Notes: generated from the sequence alone by a model not told the origin. A stretch of 64,000 nucleotides of DNA from JAFDYH01 sp049840875 (GCA_049840875.1 JASGJE010000006.1:372001-436000); one strand, 5' to 3'; shown: positions 33,075 to 43,250, counted from the stretch's first letter. Program-made: numbers and translations.

Positions 33075-35438
33075 ATGTTCAAAAGCAATATCAAAATCGC
33101 CTGGCGGAATCTCATTAAGAACCGCCTTTTTACTTTTCTTAATCTTACCGGGTTGGCAACAGGTCTTGCCGCTGTGCTTTTCATTTTTCTTTGGGTAAAA
33201 GATGAACGCGGTATGGATCGCTTTCATGCCAACGATAAAAGATTATATCAACTGTTGGGTAGTATAAAACTGGCCAATGGCACATTTACCCAAGACTATA
33301 CTCCTGCTTTGCTTGCCCCATCCATCGCCAAAGACATGCCCGAAGTAGAAATGGCAACAGGGGTAATGCCTGCCTGGGGTGGCAAGGGCGTTATAAGCTA
33401 TGACGATAAACATTTAAAGGCAGCAACCACTTATATCGACAGTAATTTTTTCACTGTATTCAGTTATCCATTAGTAGCAGGAAATGCAGCGACCATGTTT
33501 TCAGGTAATCATTACACGATGATTTCAGACGAGATGGCGGTAAAACTGTTTGGCAGCAGTGAGAAGAGTCTTGGTAAATCCGTGGAATGGAAAGATGAAC
33601 CAGCACAATACACTATCGTAGCCGTGTTTAAAAAACCGCCGGTGAACTCTACCATGAAGTTTGACGTGTTACTCAATATAGCATTACGTGGAGGACGTAG
33701 TCGCGAGGAATGGGAAGATTGGTCAAACAGTAATCCAAGCACCTACGTGGTATTGAAAACGGGTACAGATATTGACCAATTCAATAAAAAGATATACGGC
33801 TATATGCAAACAAAGTCGGATCATGCCGTATTGAGTTTGCAGGCTGCTAAGTACAGTGATCGTTACCTCTATAATAAATATGAAAACGGAAAGCTGGTCG
33901 GTGGCCGCATAGAATATGTACGCCTGTTTTCTTTGGTGGCTTTATTTATACTTGTAATCGCCTGTATCAACTTCATGAACCTCTCAACTGCAAAAGCTGC
34001 AAGGCGGGCAAAAGAAATTGGTATTAAAAAAGTGGCTGGTGCAGGCAGAGCCACACTGATCATTCAATACATCAGCGAAAGTATGCTGATGGTTTTTTTA
34101 TCAGTAGCCGTTGCGATAGCGCTTGTGTTATTATTGCTGCCATTGTTTAACAGTGTTACAGGCAAGTCTTTGTCTATACAATGGAACACAGAATTTATAA
34201 GCAGCCTGCTTGGCATTACTGTTCTCACAGGCCTCATTGCCGGAAGTTATCCTGCATTTTATTTGTCTGGCTTCAGGCCTGTTACTGTTTTAAAAGGGAA
34301 GTTGCCTGCATCATTGGCTGAACTATGGATACGAAAAGGATTAGTTGTGTTTCAATTCACCTTGTCGGTCATATTTATTATCGCTGTTATTACTATCTAC
34401 AAACAGATGAACCTTGTGCAAACGATCAATCTCGGTTATGCGAAAGACAACATCATCTCTTTCAGAAATGAAGGAGCGCTACCGAAATCGATAGATCCTT
34501 TTATGAATGATCTGAAAAATCTGCCCGGCGTAATGAGCGTTTCTACATTGGGAGGAAATATGTCTGGTGAAAAGAGTGGCAGTACCGAAAGAGTGACCTG
34601 GGAAGGAAAGAAAGCGGGGGATTCTATATACATTATGAACCTCGATGCTGACTACGGCATACTGGAGATGCTCGATATAAAAATGGCGGCAGGCAGAACG
34701 TTTTCACGGGAAATTGGTAATGATAGCGCATCAATGATCGTCAACGAGACAGCCGTTGCGGCCATGGGCATGAAAGATCCGATTGGAAAAACAGTAACAT
34801 TGTGGGGTGTTACCTATCGCATTATCGGCGTTGCAAAAGATTTTCACTTCGAATCATTGTACGAAAAAGTAAGGCCCTGTCTTATCCGCTACGGACAGAA
34901 TAACTATAACATCTTTGTGAAAATAAATCACATCAAACAAAAGGAGGCTCTTGAAGCGATTCAAAAGCTATATCGGGCGTACAACCCAATATTTCCTTTC
35001 AGCTTTACTTTTTTGGATGAAGATTACCAGGCCATGTACACTGCCGAACAAAAAGTAGCAGCCTTATCAAAATTCTTTGCGGCGCTGGCTATCCTCATTT
35101 CATGTTTAGGTTTATTTGGTCTTGCTGCCTTTACTGCCGAAAAAAGAAAGAAAGAAATCGGCATCCGCAAAGTGATTGGTGCTTCTGTAGGTAGTGTGGT
35201 AATGCTGTTATCAAAAGATTTTCTCCGCCTGATATTGCTGGCTGTGGTGATTGCTTTTCCTGTAGCGTGGTGGGCAGTGAACCAATGGCTGAATAATTTC
35301 GCTTATCGCGTTCCGCTAAATGCCAGCATATTTGTCCTGGCAGCTATTTCAATTGTCGGCATTACGTTGCTCACGATCAGCGCTCAATCCATAAAGGCGG
35401 CGATAGCAAACCCGGTGAAGGCACTCAGAACTGAATAA
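33075..35438 (+). CDS. MacB/FtsX-type ABC transporter permease (paralogue 3)
   Basis: The 787-residue protein has the same layout as the permeases at 18926 and 21565: start MFKSNIKIAWRNLIKNRLFT, first FtsX signature INFMNLSTAKAARRAKEIGIKKVAGAGR, second AAFTAEKRKKEIGIRKVIGASVG, end IANPVKALRTE. It is followed by the 39-bp hairpin element shared with paralogue 2. The ATPase partner is not encoded nearby. Confidence 0.9.
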   Translation: MFKSNIKIAWRNLIKNRLFTFLNLTGLATGLAAVLFIFLWVKDERGMDRFHANDKRLYQLLGSIKLANGTFTQDYTPALLAPSIAKDMPEVEMATGVMPAWGGKGVISYDDKHLKAATTYIDSNFFTVFSYPLVAGNAATMFSGNHYTMISDEMAVKLFGSSEKSLGKSVEWKDEPAQYTIVAVFKKPPVNSTMKFDVLLNIALRGGRSREEWEDWSNSNPSTYVVLKTGTDIDQFNKKIYGYMQTKSDHAVLSLQAAKYSDRYLYNKYENGKLVGGRIEYVRLFSLVALFILVIACINFMNLSTAKAARRAKEIGIKKVAGAGRATLIIQYISESMLMVFLSVAVAIALVLLLLPLFNSVTGKSLSIQWNTEFISSLLGITVLTGLIAGSYPAFYLSGFRPVTVLKGKLPASLAELWIRKGLVVFQFTLSVIFIIAVITIYKQMNLVQTINLGYAKDNIISFRNEGALPKSIDPFMNDLKNLPGVMSVSTLGGNMSGEKSGSTERVTWEGKKAGDSIYIMNLDADYGILEMLDIKMAAGRTFSREIGNDSASMIVNETAVAAMGMKDPIGKTVTLWGVTYRIIGVAKDFHFESLYEKVRPCLIRYGQNNYNIFVKINHIKQKEALEAIQKLYRAYNPIFPFSFTFLDEDYQAMYTAEQKVAALSKFFAALAILISCLGLFGLAAFTAEKRKKEIGIRKVIGASVGSVVMLLSKDFLRLILLAVVIAFPVAWWAVNQWLNNFAYRVPLNASIFVLAAISIVGITLLTISAQSIKAAIANPVKALRTE

Positions 35439-35447
35439 AAAAAAGAG

Positions 35448-35486
35448 GTGACGAATCCCGATGCATATCGGGATGAAGTCGTTGAG
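35448..35486 (+). repeat. 39-bp REP-like hairpin element, copy 2
   Basis: It lies 9 bases after the stop codon of the permease gene, contains CCCGATGCATATCGGG, and differs at one position from the element at 21516-21554. Confidence 0.75.
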
Positions 35487-35536
35487 GACGGAGTGATACA
35501 ATTTGAAAATTTGAAGATGGGTAAATGAAAGAGAGA

Positions 35537-35590
35537 GTGAATGGTCAATGGGCAATCGTCAATGGACAAAACTGACCATCGACAATTGAC
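35537..35590. repeat. GTGAATGGTCAATGG-type degenerate repeats
   Basis: GTGAATGGTCAATGG, CAATCGTCAATGG and the inverted TGACCATCGACAATTGAC occur here in the gap downstream of the third permease gene, related to the words at 18.9 and 21.4 kb. Confidence 0.55.
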
Positions 35591-35649
35591 TATAGATCAC
35601 ACTATTTCTATCGGAAATATCGTAACTTCAGAGCACAACCAACAGCAGC

Positions 35650-37222
35650 ATGCGTGTGACAAGAGGATACCTGGCTGTGTTTTTTATTGCCTGCGCTAAT
35701 GTATTAGCCGCTCAGAAAGTATTATACTCCTCTTATCTCAATGACCGCAATACGGATCGTTTTGAAATTACCGGCAAAGCAGGTGACTACTACTGGATTT
35801 TAAAAAATAAAAAGAAGAACCAGGTGGATCTGCCGGCTATGCCCTGGCATAGCGATAGACAGCCTTCTTTTGATATTTACGATAACCGGTTGGATGCGAT
35901 TGCTACCGTTACTTCTGCAGAGATTACTGATACCACGGTAAAGGAATATTTTATTTCCGGAGATCGTTCATTTGACAACCTTATACTATCAGGAGGAAAA
36001 GATAAAATTTACCTTACCCTTGACCGTTATGCTCCTGACGGAAATCCTGTTGCGATCAATAAAACGCTTGACACATTTGATTTTGCCGAGCAGGGCAATA
36101 GTTTTATCCTGCTGCGATCTGAGGATAAAGAGAAGACGTTGTTGCTTTGCTTTCAAACAATACCGGATGCGCCATTACAATTGCACGCTGTACTATTTGA
36201 CAGAAACTGGAATATTTTATCTGTAAACAAATACAGGCATCCATACATCACACAGCCATTTGTACAATATGAATTTTTCAATTATCCTGTAGAACATTTC
36301 AGCACCAGCTCAATTAAGTTAAGTAATAATGGCGATTGGATGATGGTCGCGCCATCGGGAAGAAATCATGATTTCTCGCTTTTTCATTTCAATGGCATCG
36401 ATAGTAATTTTGTGTACAAAGACATCAAACTGCCCGCTTCTTCATCAGTAGAAGACGTTGCACTGTCTATTGACAATGATAAGCAGGAGGCTATGGCTGG
36501 TATTTTATCCCGCTTCCGGTTTTCAACACTTAAATGTGTGAATGTGGCCACGTATTCCATGGTTCCAAAAAAGATAAGTTTCGATACGTCTTTTCGTTTC
36601 AATACATTGGCTGGTGAAAAAGTACGCAATGAAAATCTTTACGAAGAAAGCTTTGTCGCCGTACCGGGTTCAGGCTTTATGTTATTGAAAGAATATGGTA
36701 AAGGCTACCAGAAAACAGGCCAGGAACCGGAAGACAATATTGATCCGTCATCCACGAAAGAAATTTTATTTTCTAACAACATTGCCAGCAATGCTACTGA
36801 TGCTCCCGTGAAAAATGATGATTATACAAAGTATGTAACACTGGCTGGTTCCGCGCAGTAATTACAAACGTGGCGATCTTAGTTTATTCTATTTTCCCGG
36901 AACGAGAAGTGATAGTTGCTGGGCCGGCATCATTAATAAAGAACAAACCACTGAATTAAATTCATCTTATTTATCGTATGCCGTAGTGCCCGCTTCAGGA
37001 AGACTATTTTTTCTGTACAATAGTTTTTTATGGAAAGAAAACCAATACGGCAGCACGACGGTGCTGGATCATAAAGGTGAAGAGATAAAAGATGACGGTA
37101 TTGTTTTCTCCAGAATCAATAACGAGTTACAGTTTCAGAAGGCCCGCCAGATATCTGATCATGAAATGGCAGTACCCTATTCGAACTATGGAAGAAATGG
37201 GTTTGCAATCATACGATTTTGA
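35650..37222 (+). pseudogene. Secreted protein of unknown function, broken by a frameshift
   Basis: The first part (35650-36861, 403 residues) starts with a signal peptide (YLAVFFIACANVLAAQ) and is beta-rich, then meets TAA at 36859. The second part continues in another frame from about 36839 to 37222, reading SNYKRGDLSLFYFPGTRSDS then CWAGIINKEQ..., which I take for the normal C-terminus of this Bacteroidota protein family. Restoring frame needs loss of one base or gain of two; GCGC at 36853-36856 having lost one GC unit would do so. The intact protein would have about 524 residues. Function unknown. Sequencing error is not excluded. Confidence 0.7.
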
Positions 37223-37297
37223 ATGTAGGATTTGTGATCGCTGATGTATGATTAGGCTTCGGTTCATTAGTTAAATCAGACATCCTACATCAGAAAC

Positions 37298-38658
37298 TTA
37301 TTGAATCAGCTTCTTCTCCAGTTCCTCCAGCGAGACTCCTTTTGTTTCAGGTACTTTCGTTAATACCCAGATTAATTGCAAGACCATCATAAACGCGAAG
37401 AATGCGAATATTATCCACGGATCTTTTTTCCCTCGAAGCAAGCCCGTTTTTTCATCTAAAAAAACGGGAGTGATCAATGTAATAATCGCTGCAAATACCC
37501 AATGCACACTTGCACCAAACGATTGACCCAGTGCACGCACTTTGTTGGGGAATATTTCTGATATGAATACCCATATCACGGCGCCCTGCCCCATCGCATG
37601 CGAAGCGATGAAGAGTAATAAAAATGTCATCAACAAAGCAGGGCCGGCAGTTGAATAAAAAGAATAAGCAACCATTGCTAAACTGAGAATGTATCCAAAC
37701 GAACCGATAATAAGCAATGTTTTTCTTCCAAGCCGATCAATCAGGTAAAGGCCAACGAAGGTGAATACGAGATTAACTCCACCAATAGCAATAGAGTTGA
37801 ATAAGGAATCTTTTCCACTAGTCCCGCTCTTTCCAATATTTCAGGAGCATAGTAAAGAATAAAGTTGATACCAGACCATTGATTAAAGAACGCAACCATA
37901 AAAGCTAACCATATCACAGTTTTATAACGGCTGCTAAAGAACCGGATGTTTTTTCCTGCAGACTCCTGTTCGTTGGCAGTAATTATTTTTTTTATCTCGG
38001 CGTCAGTATCAGCAATGCCCATTTGTGACAGGATATTTTTCGCTGCCGGTAAATCATTTTTACGACTGATCAGCCATCGTGGGCTTTCGGGAACTCCAAA
38101 CACCATTACTGTATAGATAATAGAAGGAATCGCCATCACGCCGAGCATCCAGCGCCAGTCATTCGCGCCACCTACGCCTTTTAAAAAGTAGTTAGAGAAA
38201 AATGCCAGTAATATTCCGAATACAATGTTGAATTGGTATAAAGCAGCCAGGCGACCACGTGTAGCAGGTGTAGAGATTTCAGAGATATAAGTCGGCGCAG
38301 CTACCGACGATACGCCAATGCCCAATCCGCCAATAAACCGAAAGAAAGAAAAAGTATAGGGGTCTTGCGCCAGTGCTGACCCTATTGATGAAACAGCAAA
38401 CAAAATGCCCACCCACAACAATATCTTTTTACGCCCATATTTTTCTGTAGGAGCACCGCCAAACATCGCACCTACCACAGTGCCCCACAACGCCATCGAC
38501 ATAATAAACACACCGTGAAACCAGGGAGAGATCTCTGTAGTGTGCCAAAGCTCTTTGATAGGCTGATTAGCGCCGGATATAACTACTGTATCAAAACCAA
38601 AAATGAAACCGGCTAATGCTGCAACTATAGAAGATGTAAATATCTTACTGTTATTCAT
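37298..38658 (-). pseudogene. MFS sugar:proton symporter, broken by a frameshift
   Basis: A sugar porter of the XylE/GalP type. From the ATG at 38658 the frame covers about two thirds of the protein, with GAMFGGAPTEKYGRKKILL (loop 2-3 motif), PESPRWLISR and NQWSGINFILYYAPEILERAG, then goes out of frame near 37822 and reaches a stop at 37741. The remainder (GKDSLFNSIAIGGVNLVFTF then VGLYLIDRLGRKTLL, to VPETKGVSLEELE) is intact in another frame to 37298. One missing base near the codon after ERAG explains it. As written the transporter is inactive. Confidence 0.85.
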
Positions 38659-38797
38659 AAGCAATCGCTGTTTGGTAAAGGAAGATAGGAAAAACAATAA
38701 CAGCTTTACACACAGATAACAAAGGATTATTTATTTAAGCAACTTCGCCTAAGCACTTCGATACAAACAGTCGTTATTGAAACCAACGTTAAAATAT

Positions 38798-38828
38798 TTG
38801 CACTAATCAGCCGTGAGTGTTACTTTTG
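38798..38828 (+). promoter_or_regulatory. Predicted promoter of the cysteine leader and reductase
   Basis: TTG (38798-38800), 20 bases, TACTTTTG (38821-38828) match the Bacteroidota promoter. Transcription should start near 38834, about 20 bases before the leader peptide ATG. Confidence 0.6.
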
Positions 38829-38853
38829 TATAGTCCATCAAAAAAGTAGATTA

Positions 38854-38916
38854 ATGGCCACTTGCAATCTTTCCTGTTGTTGTAAATCATGTCGGATGAC
38901 TATAACGTGCGGGTAA
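38854..38916 (+). CDS. Cysteine-rich leader peptide of a transcription attenuator
   Basis: A 20-codon frame from ATG 38854 to TAA 38914-38916 encodes MATCNLSCCCKSCRMTITCG, with six Cys including three in a row. It lies between a promoter and an intrinsic terminator directly upstream of a nitrite/sulfite reductase gene. Ribosome stalling at the Cys codons when charged tRNA-Cys is scarce would leave the last codons (38908-38919) free to pair with the 5' arm of the terminator. It is too short for most gene callers. The peptide itself probably has no function beyond being translated. Confidence 0.8.
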   Translation: MATCNLSCCCKSCRMTITCG

Positions 38917-38942
38917 GCTATGCAGGATATAATATAATTATC

Positions 38943-38979
38943 AAAGCTTCCGCACATTCTGCGGAAGTTTTTGTTTTTT
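38943..38979 (+). terminator. Attenuator terminator, competing with an antiterminator
   Basis: CTTCCGCA (38947-38954) pairs perfectly with TGCGGAAG (38960-38967) around a 5-base loop, followed by TTTTTGTTTTTT. The alternative pairing joins 38908-38919 (TGCGG, 2-base bulge, AAGCT) with 38945-38954 (AGCTTCCGCA), ten base pairs, and would destroy the terminator. It ends 17 bases before the reductase ATG. Confidence 0.85.
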
Positions 38980-38995
38980 AAAATAAAAGTAGCAT

Positions 38996-41117
38996 ATGCA
39001 AAGTTTCAGGAACCGAACTCGAAAATCCGGTTGTAGAAAGGGATATCATTGAACTGGAGAGAAAAATCAAAGAATTCAGGGATGGCAAAATTCCGGATGA
39101 GAAATTCCGAAGCCTTCGGTTGGCTCGTGGCGTGTATGGTCAGCGGCAACCCGGTGTACAGATGGTGCGCATCAAATTGCCTTATGGTAAAATGACGATG
39201 GCGCAATGGAAGCGGATTGCAGACGTATCGGATAAGTATTCTACCAGCAATCTTCACCTTACCACCCGCCAGGATATACAGATTCACTTTGTCAGTCTTG
39301 ATCGTACTCCGGAAATGTGGTCGGAACTGGAACAGGATTCCATTACGATCCGTGAGGCTTGTGGCAATACTGTAAGAAATATCACCGCTTCTGACCAGGC
39401 TGGTATCGATCCGGAAGAGGCGTTTGATGTAACGCCGTATGCGCATGCTGCATTTGAATATTTTCTGCGTAACCCGATCTGCCAGGATATGGGTCGTAAA
39501 TTCAAGATGGCCTTTTCAAGCAGTGAAAAAGATACAGCGTTGATCTTTATGCATGACCTTGGAGTTATCCCCCGCATTCGTGAAGTGGAGGGTAAACAAC
39601 AACGTGGTTTTAAGGTAGTGATCGGTGGTGGGCTCGGCGCTCAGCCGATACTTGCTCATACAACGTTTGAGTTTCTGGAAGAAGATAAACTGATTCCTTA
39701 TATAGAAAGCATTCTGCGTGTGTTTGACCGCCATGGTGAACGTACCAGCCGGCATAAAGCCAGAATGAAATTTTTAATACAAAAAATCGGTATTGATGCC
39801 TTCAATGAATTGGTAAATGAAGAACAAAAAGCACTGGCTGTTCACCGTTATAAGGTGGATCTTTCAAAATTTGAAGAACCGGTATTACCGTCTACGGATT
39901 TCAAACCAGGTGATGTAACCATTTCTAACCAGTTTAAGTTTGAACTGTGGAAAAAGACAAACGTGATGGATCAGAAGCAACCAGGTTATTATACTGTGTA
40001 TATAAGGGTGCCGCTGGGAAATATTCATTCTGAAACCAGCCGTCGCTTAATCGAAAAATTAAGACCTGTAATTGCAGATGATATCCGCGTTACTGTAAAC
40101 CAGGGATTGCAATTACGTTATGTAAAACCAGAGCATCTTGAATATGTTTACAGTGTGCTCGATGCTGAAAAGCTGGCTGAACCGGGTTTTGGCAGCACGG
40201 CAGATATTACAGCTTGTCCCGGCACTGATACATGTAACCTGGCCATCTCGAGCAGTACCGGTATCAGCGTTGCCTTGAGTGAAGTCATTGAAGATGAGTT
40301 CCCGGAATTTTTAGAAAACAAAGATGTTTCTATTAAAATCAGTGGTTGTATGAATTCATGCGGCCAGCATGGTATGGCTTCTATTGGTTTTCATGGCAGT
40401 TCTTTAAAATCAAAAGGACAAACCGTTCCTGCATTGCAAGTGTTGGTGGGCGGCGCTGTATTGGGAAGTGGTGAAGGTCGTATCGCCGATAAAGTAATCA
40501 AAGTACCGAGTAAACGCGGACCAGATGTCATCCGCTCTTTGTTTACTGACTATAAAACAAACGCAGACAACAACGAATCATTCAATGATTACGCTTTCAG
40601 AAAAGGTGAACGCTATTTCTATGACGTACTGAAACCATTGACGGATCTTACCACACTGCAGAATGAAGACTATATCGATTGGGGGCAGGAAATCAAGTTT
40701 AATACTGCTATCGGTGTTGGAGAATGTGCCGGTGTGGTAATCGACCTTATTGCTACATTAATTCTCGAGGCAGAAGAAAAGCTGGAATATTCCCGCGAAG
40801 CGGTTGCTAATAAATCATGGGCAGATAGCATCTATCATTCTTACGCTGCATTTATTCACGCCGCCAAAGCATTGTTGCTGCAGCAAAATATTCAGTGCAA
40901 TACACAGACCGGAATCATCCGCGACTTTGATAAAAACTTTGTACAGAATGGCCGTTTTAATGGCTATGTTAGTTTTAATGAACTGGTAATGCAGATCAAT
41001 AAAAACGAACCTGCTGAAGCATTTGCATTGAGCTACCTGCAGCAGGCCAATGATTTTGTAAAACAGGCTGAACAATTCCGCGAAGCACAGACGTTGGAAG
41101 AGAAAGCAGTTTCTTAA
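38996..41117 (+). CDS. Nitrite/sulfite reductase, siroheme [4Fe-4S], HEPN-like tail (frameshifted near start)
   Basis: A ferredoxin-type sulfite/nitrite reductase of about 706 residues. Siroheme-facing motifs include NLHLTTRQDIQIHFV, and the cluster cysteines are in ACPGTDTC and SGCMNSCGQHG. After about residue 560 there is an extra helical domain (IYHSYAAFIHAAKALLLQQN) like the HEPN tail of the Bacteroidota proteins. The frame is open from 39000, but the expected start, ATG 38996 reading MQSFR, is out of frame by one base: an extra A near 39010 (AGGAACC) would restore MQSFRTELENPVVERD. As given, translation could only begin at non-ATG codons such as TTG 39120. The attenuator upstream supports a role in sulfur assimilation. 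Confidence 0.88.
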
Positions 41118-41141
41118 CTTTTATTGAAATACAATAGTAAT

Positions 41142-41172
41142 AAAAGCCATCTCCCGATGGCTTTTATTTTTT
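41142..41172 (+). terminator. Intrinsic terminator after the reductase gene
   Basis: AAAAGCCATC (41142-41151) pairs with GATGGCTTTT (41156-41165) around a 4-base loop, followed by ATTTTTT. It ends the reductase as a single-gene unit. Confidence 0.85.
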
Positions 41173-41302
41173 GTCTGTAAAATTTCATACGGTTTGTTTT
41201 TAACCATACAAGAAATACAAGACATATAAGAGGTTAAAAAAAGACCTTTCGGTTTTACTCTTGTATTGCTTCAATGCCTTGTATGGTTCAAAAATTTGAT
41301 GA

Positions 41303-42028
41303 TCACAAAAAATTTTCTGCTCGTTTTAAATCTTCCGGTGTATCGATTTCGACACCCATATAATCTACAATAACCATTCTCAACGGAACACCATATTCAA
41401 GGTAACGAAGGCATTCAATTTTCTCAGCGGCTTCCAATGGCGTCATCGGCCAGTTTGTAAAATTCAACAAGGCTTGTTTTCGAAATGCGTACACGCCTAT
41501 GTGCTCGTAGTAAGTTATTGCGGCTTCTTTGTTTCTCGGGTAAGGAATCACACTTCGTGAAAAGAATAATGAATTCATATTTCTGTCAACAGCAACTTTT
41601 ACATAATTCGGATCATCGATAAATCGTTGTTCTTTTAGCACCTGCATCAGAGACGCCACTTGTACTGACGGATCTTCAAATGTATTTAGCAAACTTTCTA
41701 ACGGGCCTCTTTTTACAAATGGCTCATCGCCCTGCACGTTTACAATGATGTCAACATCGAGCTGTTCGGCTGCTTCAGCAATACGATCGCTCCCGCTTTC
41801 ATGTGACCGCTTACTCATGATGGCTTTACCGCCATGATCTGTTATTTCCTGGTAAATAACATCGCTATCAGTAACAACGATTACGTCATCAAATAAGCCT
41901 GTTGCTTTCGAATTGTCATACGTGTGCCGGATGACGGTTTTGTTTCCTAGTGGCTGCATCAGTTTTGCAGGGAAACGTGTTGCAGCGTAGCGGGCAGGTA
42001 TCATTGCAACAATAGAACCACGATTCAT
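41303..42028 (-). CDS. kdsB: 3-deoxy-manno-octulosonate cytidylyltransferase
   Basis: The 241-residue enzyme activates KDO with CTP to CMP-KDO for lipopolysaccharide core synthesis in the cytoplasm. The nucleotide-binding motif is MIPARYAATRFPAKLM (residues 8-23); VQGDEPF (about 97-103) and the C-terminal GVEIDTPEDLKRAE are typical of KdsB. Length is normal for the family. It stands alone on the minus strand; other LPS genes are not adjacent. Confidence 0.95.
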   Translation of the reverse strand: MNRGSIVAMIPARYAATRFPAKLMQPLGNKTVIRHTYDNSKATGLFDDVIVVTDSDVIYQEITDHGGKAIMSKRSHESGSDRIAEAAEQLDVDIIVNVQGDEPFVKRGPLESLLNTFEDPSVQVASLMQVLKEQRFIDDPNYVKVAVDRNMNSLFFSRSVIPYPRNKEAAITYYEHIGVYAFRKQALLNFTNWPMTPLEAAEKIECLRYLEYGVPLRMVIVDYMGVEIDTPEDLKRAENFL

Positions 42029-42115
42029 TGGATTTCTATTTGGATTAATCGGAAATACGTTCTTTTTTTATCAGGTCGCGAAGTTAAAGAACGAAGTTTT
42101 ATAAGACTTAAGAAA

Positions 42116-42955
42116 TCATTTTACATCGGAAGAAGCCCCAGCAGTAAACGGACTCTTCATCAAATGCATAAAATCCTCATCTCTTTCATTTGGATAATAC
42201 CGGTCGATGCCATACCGTATACTTTTCGGTTCAAGTTTTTTAAACGTGCCTAATATCCGGTCCCAGATGGATAGAATGGCACCGTAATTACTGTCCGTAA
42301 AGGGTTGCTGCCAATGATGATGCACTTTATGCATATTCGGTGAAACGAAAACATAGCTTAGTGATTTATCCAACCAGGCGGGCATGCTGATATTGGCATG
42401 TGTGAATGCCGTAGACAAAACAAGAATAGTTTGAAAAATCATTACTGCATACATCGGTGCTCCGCTTACAAAAATTCCGGCAAAAAAGAAAAGACCGCGC
42501 AACACACTTTCGACCGGATGATGACGAAGGCCGGTAGTAACGTCGACGTTATTATCAGCATGGTGTACCACATGAAAACGCCAGAGCAATGGCACTTTAT
42601 GTTCGGTGATGTGCACCAGCCAGCCACCAAAAAAGTCAAGTGTGAGAAAGGAAATGATTATCGTACCGATAATGCCTGCATTCATCCAATATACAAAGCC
42701 AAATTGTTCCGCTTTGCACCAATCGCTCAGTTTAATAATCAATATTGCTAAAAATGTATGAATGATTAAATGAATTGTAGTAAAACCAAGGTTTACAGTC
42801 GCATGACGCAGTTTATTCTTTCTGTACCGCATCGTGATGAGAGGAATAGAGCCCTCAAGAATCCAGAATATTAAAAGTCCGCCAATAAGAAAGGCCATCC
42901 GCTGGCCAGGATGTTTTTCAAGCGTAGAGAAATATTGAATGACATTATCCCACAT
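42116..42955 (-). CDS. Sterol desaturase / fatty acid hydroxylase family membrane enzyme
   Basis: A 279-residue membrane protein with about four TM segments and the di-iron histidine pattern of the family: HITEH (about 117-121), HVVHHADNNVDVTTGLRHHP (about 129-148) and MHKVHHHW (about 206-213). Such enzymes hydroxylate or desaturate lipids using O2. The substrate is unknown; in Bacteroidota similar proteins modify fatty or sphingolipid chains. Transcribed in the same direction as kdsB with an 87-base gap. Confidence 0.88.
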   Translation of the reverse strand: MWDNVIQYFSTLEKHPGQRMAFLIGGLLIFWILEGSIPLITMRYRKNKLRHATVNLGFTTIHLIIHTFLAILIIKLSDWCKAEQFGFVYWMNAGIIGTIIISFLTLDFFGGWLVHITEHKVPLLWRFHVVHHADNNVDVTTGLRHHPVESVLRGLFFFAGIFVSGAPMYAVMIFQTILVLSTAFTHANISMPAWLDKSLSYVFVSPNMHKVHHHWQQPFTDSNYGAILSIWDRILGTFKKLEPKSIRYGIDRYYPNERDEDFMHLMKSPFTAGASSDVK

Positions 42956-43007
42956 ACACCGCTATTTATTCCAAAAGATACGAAAATGAATTGTAGCGCT
43001 TAGCGTT

Positions 43008-43217
43008 TTACTTCGTGTTCATTATTTCATACGCCCTCTCAAGTTGCGATTCCGGCACCATTAGTTTTATTCCCCCAATAGCATTGGATAGTAAGGGATC
43101 AATCGTAACAGTATATTCATCCTGCAGAAAACAATGAATGCCTTCTTCTTCCAGTCTTCCCAATAGAATGTTCGCCTCTATATAGTTCGTGAATGTCTGG
43201 AGAATTTTAAATTTCAT
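43008..43217 (-). CDS. DUF2007-domain small protein
   Basis: A 69-residue protein with the DUF2007 (putative signal transducing) pattern: TFTNYIEANILLGRLEEEGI, CFLQDE, and GGIKLMVPESQLERAYEIM. The fold is ferredoxin-like and resembles PII-like small sensors in shape only; function unknown. Its start is directly downstream of the dnaN terminator. Confidence 0.85.
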   Translation of the reverse strand: MKFKILQTFTNYIEANILLGRLEEEGIHCFLQDEYTVTIDPLLSNAIGGIKLMVPESQLERAYEIMNTK

Positions 43218-43222
43218 AAGAG

Positions 43223-43250
43223 TAAAATAAAAAGCTCTCTGGCGAGAGCT
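43223..43250 (-). terminator. Intrinsic terminator after dnaN
   Basis: On the minus strand AGCTCTC pairs with GAGAGCT around a 4-base loop (43233-43250), followed by TTTTTATTTT. It lies only 6 bases before the DUF2007 gene, so that gene must start from within or rely on readthrough. Confidence 0.75.

Noticed and set aside
39006..39446. A 146-codon frame antisense to the reductase 5' end
   Set aside because: The reductase protein is clearly conserved on the plus strand, so this frame is incidental.
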